Positions 11,941-22,702 of a stretch of DNA of 64,000 bases are shown here, piece after piece. The position numbers were made by a program, and so were the translations under genes. Origin of the DNA: Vitis vinifera. Lineage: Eukaryota; Streptophyta; Magnoliopsida; Vitales; Vitaceae. Where the stretch lies: the NCBI RefSeq assembly GCF_030704535.1, contig NC_081817.1, positions 3,301,001 through 3,365,000 of the forward strand, read 5' to 3'. Position 1 is the first letter of the stretch. The number at the start of each line of letters is the position of its first letter. Below the pieces are notes generated by a model. That model saw only the letters and a program-made list of their open reading frames with translations. It was not told the origin of the DNA and did not search any database.

Positions 11941-14530
11941 AATTAACTTGTTTTGGTGATACTGATATGTTAATTGGCAGAAGAGGAACTTATTCAACAT
12001 GTTTCTAGTGATAAAGATCAAGTAGTTTAAACTTTTACTTATCATTTATTCAAATTTTATAGTTTTTCCGTTTTTCACTTTCACAATATATATTAAGTAG
12101 ATCTCCATTGTAATTCGATTTTTTTCAAGTTAATCAAAACTTGTAATTCCTTTCAAATTATATTTGAAAGCTTTAAGATTCTAATTTACTATGAATTGAT
12201 TTTATATTGTCAAACCATGTTTCATAGGATTGTTTTTTATTTATTTTTGTTTTCTTGTAATTTCTTTTTTTTTAGACGAATATCATGTTTAAATTAGTAT
12301 AATTTACATTTCTCATGGTAAACATCTATTGTAACGACTTTGGATCGTTTGTAGGAATGATATAGGCTCCAATATTGCCTCGTCTATCTTACCCTACCTT
12401 AATTATAAATAATGAAATAAAAAAATGTTTTCATAATAAAACGGCCCGAAAGTATGAGGGCAAGAATTCCTCCAATATATCCCTCCCATCCCATTTAAAT
12501 AATCAACGGGCTATGAGTGGTGAATGCACGCCGTTGCTATTGCCATGCTTGAGCTGAAAGATCCTTAGCTTGATTTTGTTGACCTAGTGATGTGCTAAAG
12601 TGTTTGATTTGGTCTATGTTGATCCTTGCCTCGGTGACAAGCGAGAAGTATTGAAATTTTGGACACTAGTAACACTAAGAATCATAATTGTAAATCAAAA
12701 AACCTCATCATTCCCCATGATTACACCGCATCCCAATTCACCTCTCAGAATTCGATATTTCACCAAGTCTAGTATCCTGTATCACCAGGCCAGTCAATTA
12801 GAGAGCTTCCGCTAAACATCATTCATCATTGCACCTTGACTCTTGACTCTTGACTCTTGACTCTTGACCCAAACATGCTGAATGATTCAGTGTGCAACTA
12901 ACTGAATAGTACTCAATCTCCCATATGGATTTTCTTAATAATACTTTAGGTTAAACAATGATGATATTTGAATCACGGGCGTGATTAAAGTTTAATATGG
13001 TTGATTTAATTAATTGGGTGGGCAAGCAGCATGAGGAAGAAAACAGGGTGGTTCTTACCCTTTGTATTTTGCCTTGGAAAATTTTATTTTCTTCTTTTGG
13101 CCAAACAAGGTATTAATTTCTAGAGGACCTCATTAAAAGCAGGAGCCTAACTTACACTAAAGTCTCACCGCCATCACTGTGTTGGCAATGTTTTTGGTTC
13201 GCTCGACTGCCATTTCCATGACCCAAACATACAACCGATAAGGCATATCCAACCGACGCACATGCCCAAAGGCCAAAGCTCAAAACAGGCACCCCATCAT
13301 TGATTGATCATCTCTCTTCGACCTGTCATCTGATCATCTTACGTAACTGTTGATTGATCAAAGGATCGAAACCCCTCCTTCACCCACCACCACCACCGCC
13401 GTCACCGTCACCGTCACCACCGCCATAATCCCCACACTGTTCCCACGTACGGTCACATCTACAGAACCATGGTCTCCCGCTTTTATTTGCAGCAGTAATT
13501 AATGGGGTTTCTTTTCTCCAAAGAAAGTGTGAAATTACTTGAATAATGATGACGTAGACTTGATTTGGTTTATTTTTTGAGGCGAAGGAAGCGGCGCAAG
13601 TCAACAATGGTGGAAAAGGGGCAATAAAGGAAGAGAAAATGAAGTTGGGGTGGAACCATGAATGGACGTACTCTGATTAATTAGGGCATTCATAATATAG
13701 GAGAATTTTAATATATGAATTGAATGGGATTCGGATAGACACCTTAAAGGGGAATCTTTTTCTTGAGTTCCTTTCGCAGGGCCTCGGCCTCGGGGGAAAA
13801 GAAAGCCATTTGGCATAGCATTAACGCGGTGGATTGCGGTTACTAACAAAATATTGAGGTTGGAGAAGAGTAATAATATTGAGTGTCAGAAGGATCAGTC
13901 TTTGAGAGCACCAAATCGAAGATTAAAGGTGAATGAAGATTCCAATTAAAGAGAATGAATCGAGTGAGGACTGTGGAGGAGTGGGCTGTGGGCGGTGGCC
14001 TCAAACGTAAGTAAGTACAGAGTTGGTAATAGAACTGGAGTGGGGGAAATGAGGATACCTTTGCCAACCACTGAACCACGACTAAACTTCAAAGCGCGTG
14101 ACATTACGGAGCTGGGTTGTGCTGCAATTACTGGAAATGGCAGTGGGCCTCTACACTCTTTCTTTAATTAATCAGCTTTTCCTTTTATTTCCATCAAGCC
14201 TCCTTTTAAGACCTACCAGCTTAAAGTCTAAAATTTTACTTTTATTTTTTTTGACAGTTATAAACTTACAGCCCCACTAGCTTCAGTGAGATTTCCCGCA
14301 TTTATTTATTTTTTCTCACTCTCTCTTCTTCGCTATCTTTCACTGAAATAAGAAAGTGGCCCATGACGTGTGTATTGAGAACTCACCTTATTATATTATT
14401 ATTGGACATGTATTTTTGGTAGATATTATATATGTGCTAATAAAAACGAGAGGTGGGGCTCTCGAGGCAAAGAAGGCCCAGGTGATACCCACTGCCACAC
14501 CCATCTGCAAGGACCCTTTTCCTTCTCCTA
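11941..14530. other. Spacer upstream of the DVL gene
   Basis: I see no supported gene. The first few hundred bases probably hold the rest of the old copia 3' LTR. A short W-box array lies at 12836-12870. Open frames on the minus strand at 13380-14079 match nothing I recognise. Confidence 0.5.
12836..12870 (+). repeat. Five tandem W-box heptamers
   Basis: Five head-to-tail 7-bp units start at 12836, 12843, 12850, 12857 and 12864. Four read TTGACTC and the last TTGACCC. Each contains TTGACY, the core recognised by WRKY transcription factors. It lies about 1.7 kb upstream of the DVL TATA box. Regulatory function is inferred; it may be only a minisatellite. Confidence 0.7.
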
Positions 14531-14538
14531 ACCCCTCT

Positions 14539-14546
14539 TATAAATA
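14539..14546 (+). promoter_or_regulatory. TATA box of the DVL gene
   Basis: TATAAATA lies about 200 bases before the ATG at 14748, after a pyrimidine-rich tract. I see no ATG between about 14560 and 14748, so a scanning ribosome would reach the DVL start first. Confidence 0.65.
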
Positions 14547-14747
14547 GCAACCCTAACCCACCTTCATCTCTCCTCATTCACTGACTCGCTCACTCAATCT
14601 CATCTTATCAATAATCGTAGCCACTCTGTCTGGTTTCTTCTTCTTCTTGATACACTGTGCTTTATTTTCTCCGTTTTGCGAAAGTGGAAAAGAGAGGAAG
14701 GGGGGAAGCTGAGATTTTTGTTTAAATTTTTATCTTTTCTGTTCTTA

Positions 14748-14999
14748 ATGGCTTCTACTGCTACTGCTGCTGCTGCTGCTGCACCGCAGTTCTACTTGGA
14801 TGAGAAGTGGAAGTTGTCGAAGAAGGAAGGGTCGAGAAGCCGGTCTTCGACTTCGCCTCTGATGAGGAATTCGTCGCAGAGGAGGTGTTCGTTTACCAGG
14901 AAGTGCGCTAGCTTGGTGAAGGAACAGAGGGCTAGGTTTTACATCGTGAGGCGTTGCGTCACCATGCTCATCTGCTGGCGTGAGTACAGTGATTCGTGA
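14748..14999 (+). CDS. DVL/RTFL (DEVIL/ROTUNDIFOLIA-like) small peptide
   Basis: This single-exon gene encodes 83 residues. The C-terminal part, about residues 52-79, is the conserved DVL/RTF domain; I can read KEQRARFYIVRRC and TMLICW within it. The N-terminal part is a variable Ala/Ser/Arg-rich extension, as in longer RTFL members. In Arabidopsis these plant-specific peptides sit at the plasma membrane and restrain polar cell proliferation; overexpression shortens leaves, stems and fruits. The upstream in-frame extension lacks an ATG, so I start at 14748, the first ATG after the TATA box. The 3' region carries CT microsatellites. The family call is secure; which RTFL paralogue it is remains open. 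Confidence 0.9.
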   Translation: MASTATAAAAAAPQFYLDEKWKLSKKEGSRSRSSTSPLMRNSSQRRCSFTRKCASLVKEQRARFYIVRRCVTMLICWREYSDS

Positions 15000-15434
15000 A
15001 ACTCAAACAATCAAACCAACAGACAAACAAACACTTCCTGAGAAAGAGAAAGAGGATGCTTCAGAGAGACTTCTCTCTTTTTTCGCCCACTTTTCCTCCT
15101 CTTTCCTTCCGCGAGGTCGCTCGTGGGTTTGCTTCAAAACCCAGTTCCACCCTTTTTCTGCCGTCCCGGGAAAAAGAGAACAGAGAGGAAGAGCAAGAGC
15201 AAGAGATACATACTTGTACAGATTTATTTCTTATCTTATTTTCTTTTTGCCTAGATAATTTTCCCTTTTCTTCTTTCCTTTTTCTCTTTTCTGGATCTGA
15301 ATGTCCACTGAAGATGGATTCTTGATGTTACTGTTTCTTCCCTGTAATCTATCCGAGAATAGAGAGAGACCAACATGAAAGAGAATCATATCACAGATAT
15401 TTTGGCTATTCCATCCCCATCTGCATTAATGACC

Positions 15435-15466
<32 letters not shown>

Positions 15467-15660
15467 TCGTTTCGGTTCTGGGTTTTTCTGGGGTTGAGAT
15501 CATTGAATTGAAGTGATAGGTCCTCCCTCTGTTTGATCTCTCACATGCAAGTATGCAACTCTCTCTCTCTCTCTAGTGTGTAGAGAGAGATTCCATTCAA
15601 CCATTGCAGCTGCACCACCTCTGTATGGATCTGGTGTGCTTCCCTGACAGTGACCATTAT
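15000..15660 (+). other. Probable 3' UTR of the DVL gene with CT repeats
   Basis: The stretch is pyrimidine-rich and contains no convincing new gene. A (CT)n microsatellite occupies about 15441-15466 and a shorter one 15560-15574. The transcript end is not clear from sequence. Confidence 0.35.
15441..15466. repeat. (CT)n microsatellite
   Basis: About 13 uninterrupted CT units. It is likely to be length-variable between cultivars. Confidence 0.9.
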
Positions 15661-17069
15661 TTTATTATTACTATTCTAATCCAAATTATAATACATAAAT
15701 TTATAAATATGAGCCCCTGGAGACGGATCAACGTGGGAGAGAGAGTCTCTTCGGATGCCTAAAGAGGCAGCAGTGATTCCCTCTCTCCCATTAATTTTTA
15801 TTTAATTATTGAAATTTATTTTGTTTATAAATAAATAATTAGAAGAAAAAAAGGCTCCCACTTGTACGCTGTCACTTCTACTAGTAGGGCTGATAGCTGG
15901 AGAAGTAATTGGGCGAGGCTCCCAATGTTGTGTACCCGAAATGACCATTGTGTCCTGCTTTGACCAGCTCTGGACCACTCTGACCCTTCCCCACTTGTGG
16001 ACCGTAATTACCAGAGCCTTCCAGGGGTACTTCCGCCCCTGGAATTTTACAGCTGGTTCCTCTGTAGTTTATACTGTGGGGTTGTAGCATGGGATCTGAC
16101 CCCATTCGTTAAAATATGGAAATCTTTGGAAATCATAAAGCTTTATACTATATTAGGAAACTATATAATATCAAAACGTACATTTTATTTAAGGGCAAAG
16201 ACCATAAAATAATGGGTGTTGTAACCTTGGGAATGGCAAGTTGGCACGATGTGGCTGACAATGCACCACAAGCACTACACATGGGGTCGCATTCTCAATG
16301 CTCCATCCTTTTTTTTTTTTTTTTTAAATAACCTTATTATTATTATTATTACTATTACTACTACTATTGTAACAATTATTATGAAGTTACAAATTCTATT
16401 ACTTGTCGCCGCGTCTTGAGTTTTAGGTCGGTGGATTTTGGATGATGGGGTTGATTTAATTCGGAGATTGTGCCAACTCACCTCAATTTGAAATAACTTT
16501 TTTGTTAGAATCTTTTATCAAAATTTGATAAAAATAAAATTTCTTAAAATACATTACATGATTTTAGATTGAGATTTATCAATTAATGATAAATTCAATT
16601 TAATTATATTGATTAATATCAATATTTTATTTTTAGTTGAATATAAAAAATTAAATATTAATTTTTTCAGGTAAAATATAAATATTATCTTAATTAAATT
16701 ATGTAAGTTTTTCTTTGAAAAACAATGTAATGAAAGGAGTTATTTGACATTTAAATATAGCTAATAATTGACCTTTTAAAAAAAATTAAAAGATAAATTA
16801 AAAAATAGATGAAAATATAAAAATTATTTTCATCATATACCCTTTCTTTAAGGAATATTTCAATAAATAATTTTAGGAATAATTTTACTTACATCATTAA
16901 GGTTTAAATTTCAGTGGTAACATCTCTTTAAATGTATTTTATCTATAAAATTTATTTTTAGAAAAGTTATTAAATGGATGTACCTAAAATCTCTCCAAAA
17001 AAGTTATAAAGGATTCTTGTAAGTAAAATAAAAAATAAAGAATTATATTTGATTTTATTATGAAAAATA

Positions 17070-17140
<71 letters not shown>

Positions 17141-17199
17141 AATTAAAATTAATTAAAAAATTATATATTTTAAAATTATTTAATCTAAGAAAAACAAAT
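15661..17199. other. AT-rich spacer, no gene seen
   Basis: It includes a T-run at about 16310-16325, a TTA-type trinucleotide tract around 16331-16368 and an (AT)n microsatellite. The short frames at 15881-16481 have no recognisable product. Confidence 0.5.
17073..17132. repeat. (AT)n microsatellite
   Basis: About 30 uninterrupted AT units in an AT-rich spacer. Confidence 0.95.
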
Positions 17200-17848
17200 T
17201 TAAATAAGCATATAAATCTAATTTATTAACTTTGAATTTATATATTATTTTTTTTAAATATTTTTATAATCAAACAAAACCAAAGGGAGAGAATACATAT
17301 GTAGGTCTGATAAAACTTAAGAATATTGATAACTAAGAATACTAACGATTAAATAAGCATATAAATCTAATTTATTAACTTTGAATTTGTATATTATTTT
17401 TCTTTAAAACTTTTTATAGTCAAACATGACCATTATAATCAAACATGACCAAAGGGAGAGAATACATATATATAGGTCCGATAAAACTTAAGAACATTAA
17501 GACTATGTTTGGTTCCCGGAAAGTACAAAGGAAAGAAAAAAAATGTTAAGGAAAATGATTTTCTTATGTTTGGTTGTCCTATAAAAAATATCAAAGAAAA
17601 TCAAATATAATTAAAACTAATTAAAAACTTATATATTTATAAATTATTTAATCTTTATATTGATGAGTTAAAATAAATAAAACGAGTTTGAAGTAACAAA
17701 AATAATAATTTATCAGCTTTTAATCTATTTTTTTATTTTCCTTCCCTTTTTCTTTCCTTTTACTTTTCCTTTGTATTTTCTTTCCCTCGTATTTTCCCTC
17801 AAATTTTCCGGGAACCAAACATAGCCTAACAACTAAGAATACTAACGA
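17200..17848 (+). repeat. Tandem duplication (about 149-bp unit) split by a MITE
   Basis: Unit 1 spans 17200-17348. Unit 2 starts at 17349, runs to 17500 and resumes at 17830-17848. Both begin TTAAATAAGCATATAAATC and end with CTAAGAATACTAACGA. The second copy is interrupted by a 326-bp inverted-repeat element, so the duplication came before that insertion. Confidence 0.8.
17501..17826. mobile_element. Tourist-like (PIF/Harbinger) MITE
   Basis: The 326-bp element has terminal inverted repeats: GACTATGTTTGGTTCCCGG on the left, and the complement of GGCTATGTTTGGTTCCCGG on the right. It is flanked by TAA at 17498-17500 and 17827-17829, the trinucleotide target duplication typical of PIF/Harbinger. 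It is too short to encode a transposase. The neighbouring tandem copy at 17200-17348 lacks it and serves as an empty site. Confidence 0.85.
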
Positions 17849-20800
17849 TAAACTTCAAGGAGGGGTGAAATTAACTCATAATTTTAAATAATTATATTGA
17901 AATGAGGTCAAATTTCATAGCTAATGGAAAGCAGATTTCAAAGATAAAGAAATTTGAATTGATTTCAATTTCGGCGCCCCATGATGATTGATTAGCATGG
18001 AATTTCTTCCTCCACATGATAATTGCAGTTAAAAAAGAGATAAGGTTCACTTTCTTTAGGAGGTTGATGTGGTTGGAGGTCAAAGAAAGAATATTTGCTT
18101 TCCTTCTTCATATGTGATATTTTCTTCTTTTTAAGCACTTTCCATGCAATCAAACAAACAAGACTCCCAATGAGATCGAGGTTTGAATATTAATGATTAG
18201 AATTTTGTGTTGGCTGCCAAAGAAAGCCAAAAGAGACACAGGGAAAAGAAAAGCTTTCTCCAAATTTTAGTAAAGAGGCCACCTACTCTCAAATTCTCAA
18301 TAGGGTTCTTGAAGAAAAGTGGAGACATCCCCCACCACACCCCCACCCCACAAGTCCTTATCCACTTTTCTCTTTTTCCCTTATGACCAAAAATCTTAGT
18401 GAAATGATTTCCAAATCTTTCTCTCTTGGACTTTAGAGTTTACATGCCATCACAAAAGCTGCTCATCTTCTTTGAACCTATGACCAAATGTCACTCATCA
18501 AATCTTTACCAGGTAGCACCAACCCCCTTGTCTTTACAAAATATACCCATGAAGCCCAATTTTGTAAATAAAATTTTAGTCCATTTTGTTTAGGCTTTAT
18601 TTTATTTAAAATATGCAATCTTTTTACCACCCAATGGGAGCTTATTACATGTGGTAAAAGGGGAGAAAAATAAGCACATCTAGAAAGTGCTTTTTTTTTT
18701 TTTTTTTTTTGTCTTTTTTGGATTCAATTTTGGCAAAGGTAGCTGTCATTAAAGTATGAACACAAACTTGTTGGATTTTCCTACACTCACAATAAATGTG
18801 TTCACATAATTTAAAAAGTTTCTATTATGTAACATGTGGATGTGATTCATTGTGGACATCATAATAATAATCCCCGGGACTCAGTACTTGGACGGTGATG
18901 TTTGTGTGGTCTTATATTTATCAATATCCTTGTTATAAATGATGGTATCATAATTAAATTCCGTCTTTTTTTCTCTTTAGGGTTTGATTGTAATACCGAC
19001 AATAATATCTACATGGTTAAGGGTGAATCCTTATATCGAAGTCGGTCCATGACCTAATGTAACTCTTTTGGACCCTATAAAGCAAATTTTTTTGTCTAAA
19101 TGGTCTTACAATCTTATATTTATACATATAACCTTATTTTAATTATGTAGATGAGTTTTAGGTTAAAAATAAGCAATATCTACATTTGAGTCAATAAATT
19201 ATTACAAATGATATTAGGGTTGATCACCAATCTTGGTGTAAAATTTTATCTGTCTAAACTTCTAATTACTCTTTTTTAACATAAAGACTCATTGAACCTA
19301 TTGTAAGTAATATCTACATGATTGAAAATATGTTATTACGAATTTATTTTCAATTTGTTATCTTTAAAACTCAAGTATATAAACATGAAAGTTTATTTCT
19401 AAAATTTTATTTTCCTCGATAAAATGATATTTATATAGATGGTAAGAAATTCTAAAACATTAATGTGAAATGGTTTTCACAACCTAATTACAATTAAAAA
19501 TGTTTATTTGAAAGTCCATACTCTTACTTCAAATTAATGTTTTAGTTCTCATTGAACCTCAAACAATTCACAACCCGACCCATATCACCCTCTAATGCAA
19601 GCATAGGAGTTGGATCCATAAGTCAACAACGGTTGTTCAAGGCCTAATATTGGGAAGTCCCAACATATAAATTTGTATTGTAACTACTTTGAATCTATCA
19701 ACTCCTTTCAAATCATGACTTGCTTTATTTCAAATAAAGCGATGGGAATACAATAATGTTACTTTTAAATTTCAAAGATGAATCATTCAATGATGACATT
19801 TTGAATAAGGTTACATACTATGTTGTTAAATATCATAAAAGATTTTATTTATCCTTATTAGATATCAATTGATCTTTAGATAAGATGATCAAAGCCTGAT
19901 ATATGATAAAAGTTAAATAATTATAAGTCTTAATTTCAATGAATTGCATTATCTTTTAAATAACAATAAATTCATATTGGATGCTTCTGAATTAGAGGTG
20001 CAACTTGAACGGATTGGTCCAATCTAACACGAACCCGATGTTTGGGTGAATTTAGGCAAACATTTTAAATATTCGGTTGAGTTTGATTTAAGTTTTCTCG
20101 AATCGAACTCAATTTGAGTTGGGTTGGAGTCAAAGTTCAGATAATCGAACCCTAACCCAAACCTGATTTAATGTTTTTATATTATTTATAATATTTATTA
20201 TCTTCTAATTATTAAATTATAATTATATCATATACTTTAACATTATTTTTAAAAAAGATACATAAATTTATTTTACTTTTTCATTATTATCTTAAAATTT
20301 AAAAAACAATCCTCTCTAAAATATATTATGTACTATTATATGAATTTTTATACTTAATTTTTATTTATTGAGTAAATATTATTTTTCTTAATTTTATTAT
20401 TTAATAAAAAATTATTTTAAATTATGTATAATTAACATAAAAATAAATAATTATTTCAATCTTACATTTCTAGACGGCGAAATGGAGAATGAGACTTCTG
20501 TTTCATGTGTCTCCAATGATTGGTACCCCTAGGCCCATATTTGGGGTAACCAACAGGCCACAGATCGTAGCAACGGTCCAAATACAAATCATAAACCTAA
20601 TCACAACAAAACAATGGGACCAGGGCTGGTCCTAATTTCCTACAAAACTTGGTAAAAGTGGACCCAATGGGTTCGAATTTGGTCAACGGTCACGTCACGG
20701 ACCATGGTCCACATTGCACGCCAACATCAAGGTGCTGGCTCCGTTCCCTTTAGCGTGAGCGCCTCCACCATCCGATGCGACGACGTTTCTATGGGGAGTC

Positions 20801-21400
20801 GCATTCTCAATTTTAAATCAAGACTGCCCCCAGTCGTTTTCCGGTGGGTGGTCTCACATGCCCTGCTTCATGGGTCCTACCATCACATGTGAGGTTCCAT
20901 TGTGGGTCCCTTTTGCTTTCCCTTACCCGCTACCGGCTACCGGCTACCCTTTTATTAACCTAGCAAATAAAGCTAATTTAGGGACATACTTTATTCATTT
21001 AATGACATAATAAAAATTATTTTCTTTTTGTTTAAATTTTTGAGGAATCTAACTATGATTTAATTTAATTGAAGTGATGGGGCATAGGAATGGAGTGCTT
21101 ATGAACTGGTGGGGTTGGGTGTAGGGGGTTATGTTCCCTAAATTGCATGTTTTAGGGCCATGCCTTCAACCGCATGCTGTAGATCTTGTCCCTCGTTTAT
21201 TTTTCTTCTAATTGTGAACCAATATTCTCCATGATCGCATGTCTTGGGCTTTGTTCTGGGCTTTTGGCTAAATGGGCTACAATTATGCGAACTTGGATCG
21301 CATCTGACCTGAACTATTAATTGGGCTATGTTTGGGCTGAAGGTAACGGATCTGGGCTACCTATTCTTTTTATTAATAGGTTAGTTGATCGGCCCGGCCC
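17849..21400. other. AT-rich spacer, no gene supported
   Basis: It contains T-runs (about 18691-18710) and a stretch near 19990-20170 rich in GAACCCGA/GGGTT-like words that resembles a common plant dispersed repeat. The short frame at 20704-20892 matches nothing I know. The end approaches the FKBP promoter. Confidence 0.5.
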
Positions 21401-21669
21401 AATCATTAACCGAAAGGGCTTAAGATATTGCACAATATTCAGCATTCCATTTTCCACGCGCTTTTCACGTGCGTGTCTGGATTCCAAATAAAAATGCTTC
21501 GCCGCTCTCCAGTGAAAAATCATCAGACGGCTATGGGCGACGAAATCAACGGCAATTTCCCCCGATATATCGCTTTTAATCCGACAGCCCGAATTTTCCG
21601 ATTCTTTCACAATAACCCTATATCTCTTCATCTCTTTCACTTTCCAGTTTTGCTCTCCTGTTGAATTTG

Positions 21670-22695
21670 GTGAGTAGAATCATTTTCTTTCTGAAACCCT
21701 AGACGTTAGACTTCTGTATTGTTGTAACAATTTTAGTTCCTAATTTGTCTCTGCAATTTTGCTTTTGATCTTCTCTAATTTTTTTTTTCAGTTGTTTTTT
21801 TGTTTATTATTATTGTTATTATTTTATGTATATCGCCGGACCTGAGATTAGTGAGTTGTTATTCGTTTGAGAAGAAAAACATTAGCCTCGGAAGCAAGAT
21901 TGAATTCTCTAGAGTTTGAATCATGCAAAAATTTGGTGATTTTTTTGTTTGTTTGTGAGAACCAATAATCAATTTGAATGAATTTCTTTTATTTTTCCCA
22001 AAAAGGTTTTAATAGAACTTGTTTGATTCCTATGTATGAGAAAAGTCTGAGTGTTAGAGTATAGTTACTTATTTGTTGATGCACAGCCTGATTAGTAAGG
22101 AGAAAGGACTTCGCATTATTTGTTCAATAATGCCTTAGTTTAAGCATAATTTCCATAACCTATGTTTGGTTCATGGAAAAATTGGGGGAAAATAGGGAGG
22201 AAAATGAAAGGAAAGTGAAAAATAAATTTAAAGTTAATAAATTATTTTTATATGTTTCTTTAAATTTATTTAACTTATTTTTCTTCTTGTATACAAAGAT
22301 TAAATAATTCTAAAATGCATAAATTTGTAACTGTCAAAGGTTGAAAGAAGCTTCTGAAGAATGGTTTGTTATTGCAACTATGAAAGAATGATTACATATG
22401 GTCTCTTAAAGACAGCTTTAGTAGTCAAGATCTAGCACTAACAATTCAGTGGTTTCTTGTTCTGTTTTCAGTAACTTAATAACAACCTGATAACAGCAAG
22501 CTAACTACTCTAACAGTAAGCTAACTACTTTTAACACTAACTAATTCTAATTATTTTTTGTTTTCTATATATATAAGGAAATCATTTTCCTTCTTTGATC
22601 TGTTGGGCTGAAGTGATTCAATTCGTATCATTTTACTTGTAGCAGTTTCTCTTATTTCATGTTTCTTTTGTCTAAGCTGGTGATTGAAACTTTAG
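21670..22695 (+). other. Inferred 5' UTR intron of the FKBP20-1 gene
   Basis: A good donor (TTTG then GTGAGT) at 21670 follows a pyrimidine-rich leader. A TTTAG acceptor ends at 22695, seven bases before the ATG. No long coding stretch lies between. A MITE fragment sits inside at about 22159-22330. The boundary is inferred without transcript data. Confidence 0.5.
22159..22330 (+). mobile_element. Fragment of a Tourist-like MITE
   Basis: It begins CCTATGTTTGGTTCATGG after a TAA, like the left end of the MITE at 17501. Its interior (AATTTAAAGTTAATAAATTA and following) nearly matches the element at 41307. The right inverted repeat is not seen, so this is a truncated copy. Confidence 0.6.
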
Positions 22696-22702
22696 AGAAG
22701 CC

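Noticed and set aside
13380-14079. Three consecutive minus-strand open frames
   Set aside because: Low-complexity (Gly/Asp repeat) and unrelated translations, no splice logic and no known domain.
20704-20892. 62-residue plus-strand frame
   Set aside because: No recognisable product, and no promoter or codon pattern to support it.
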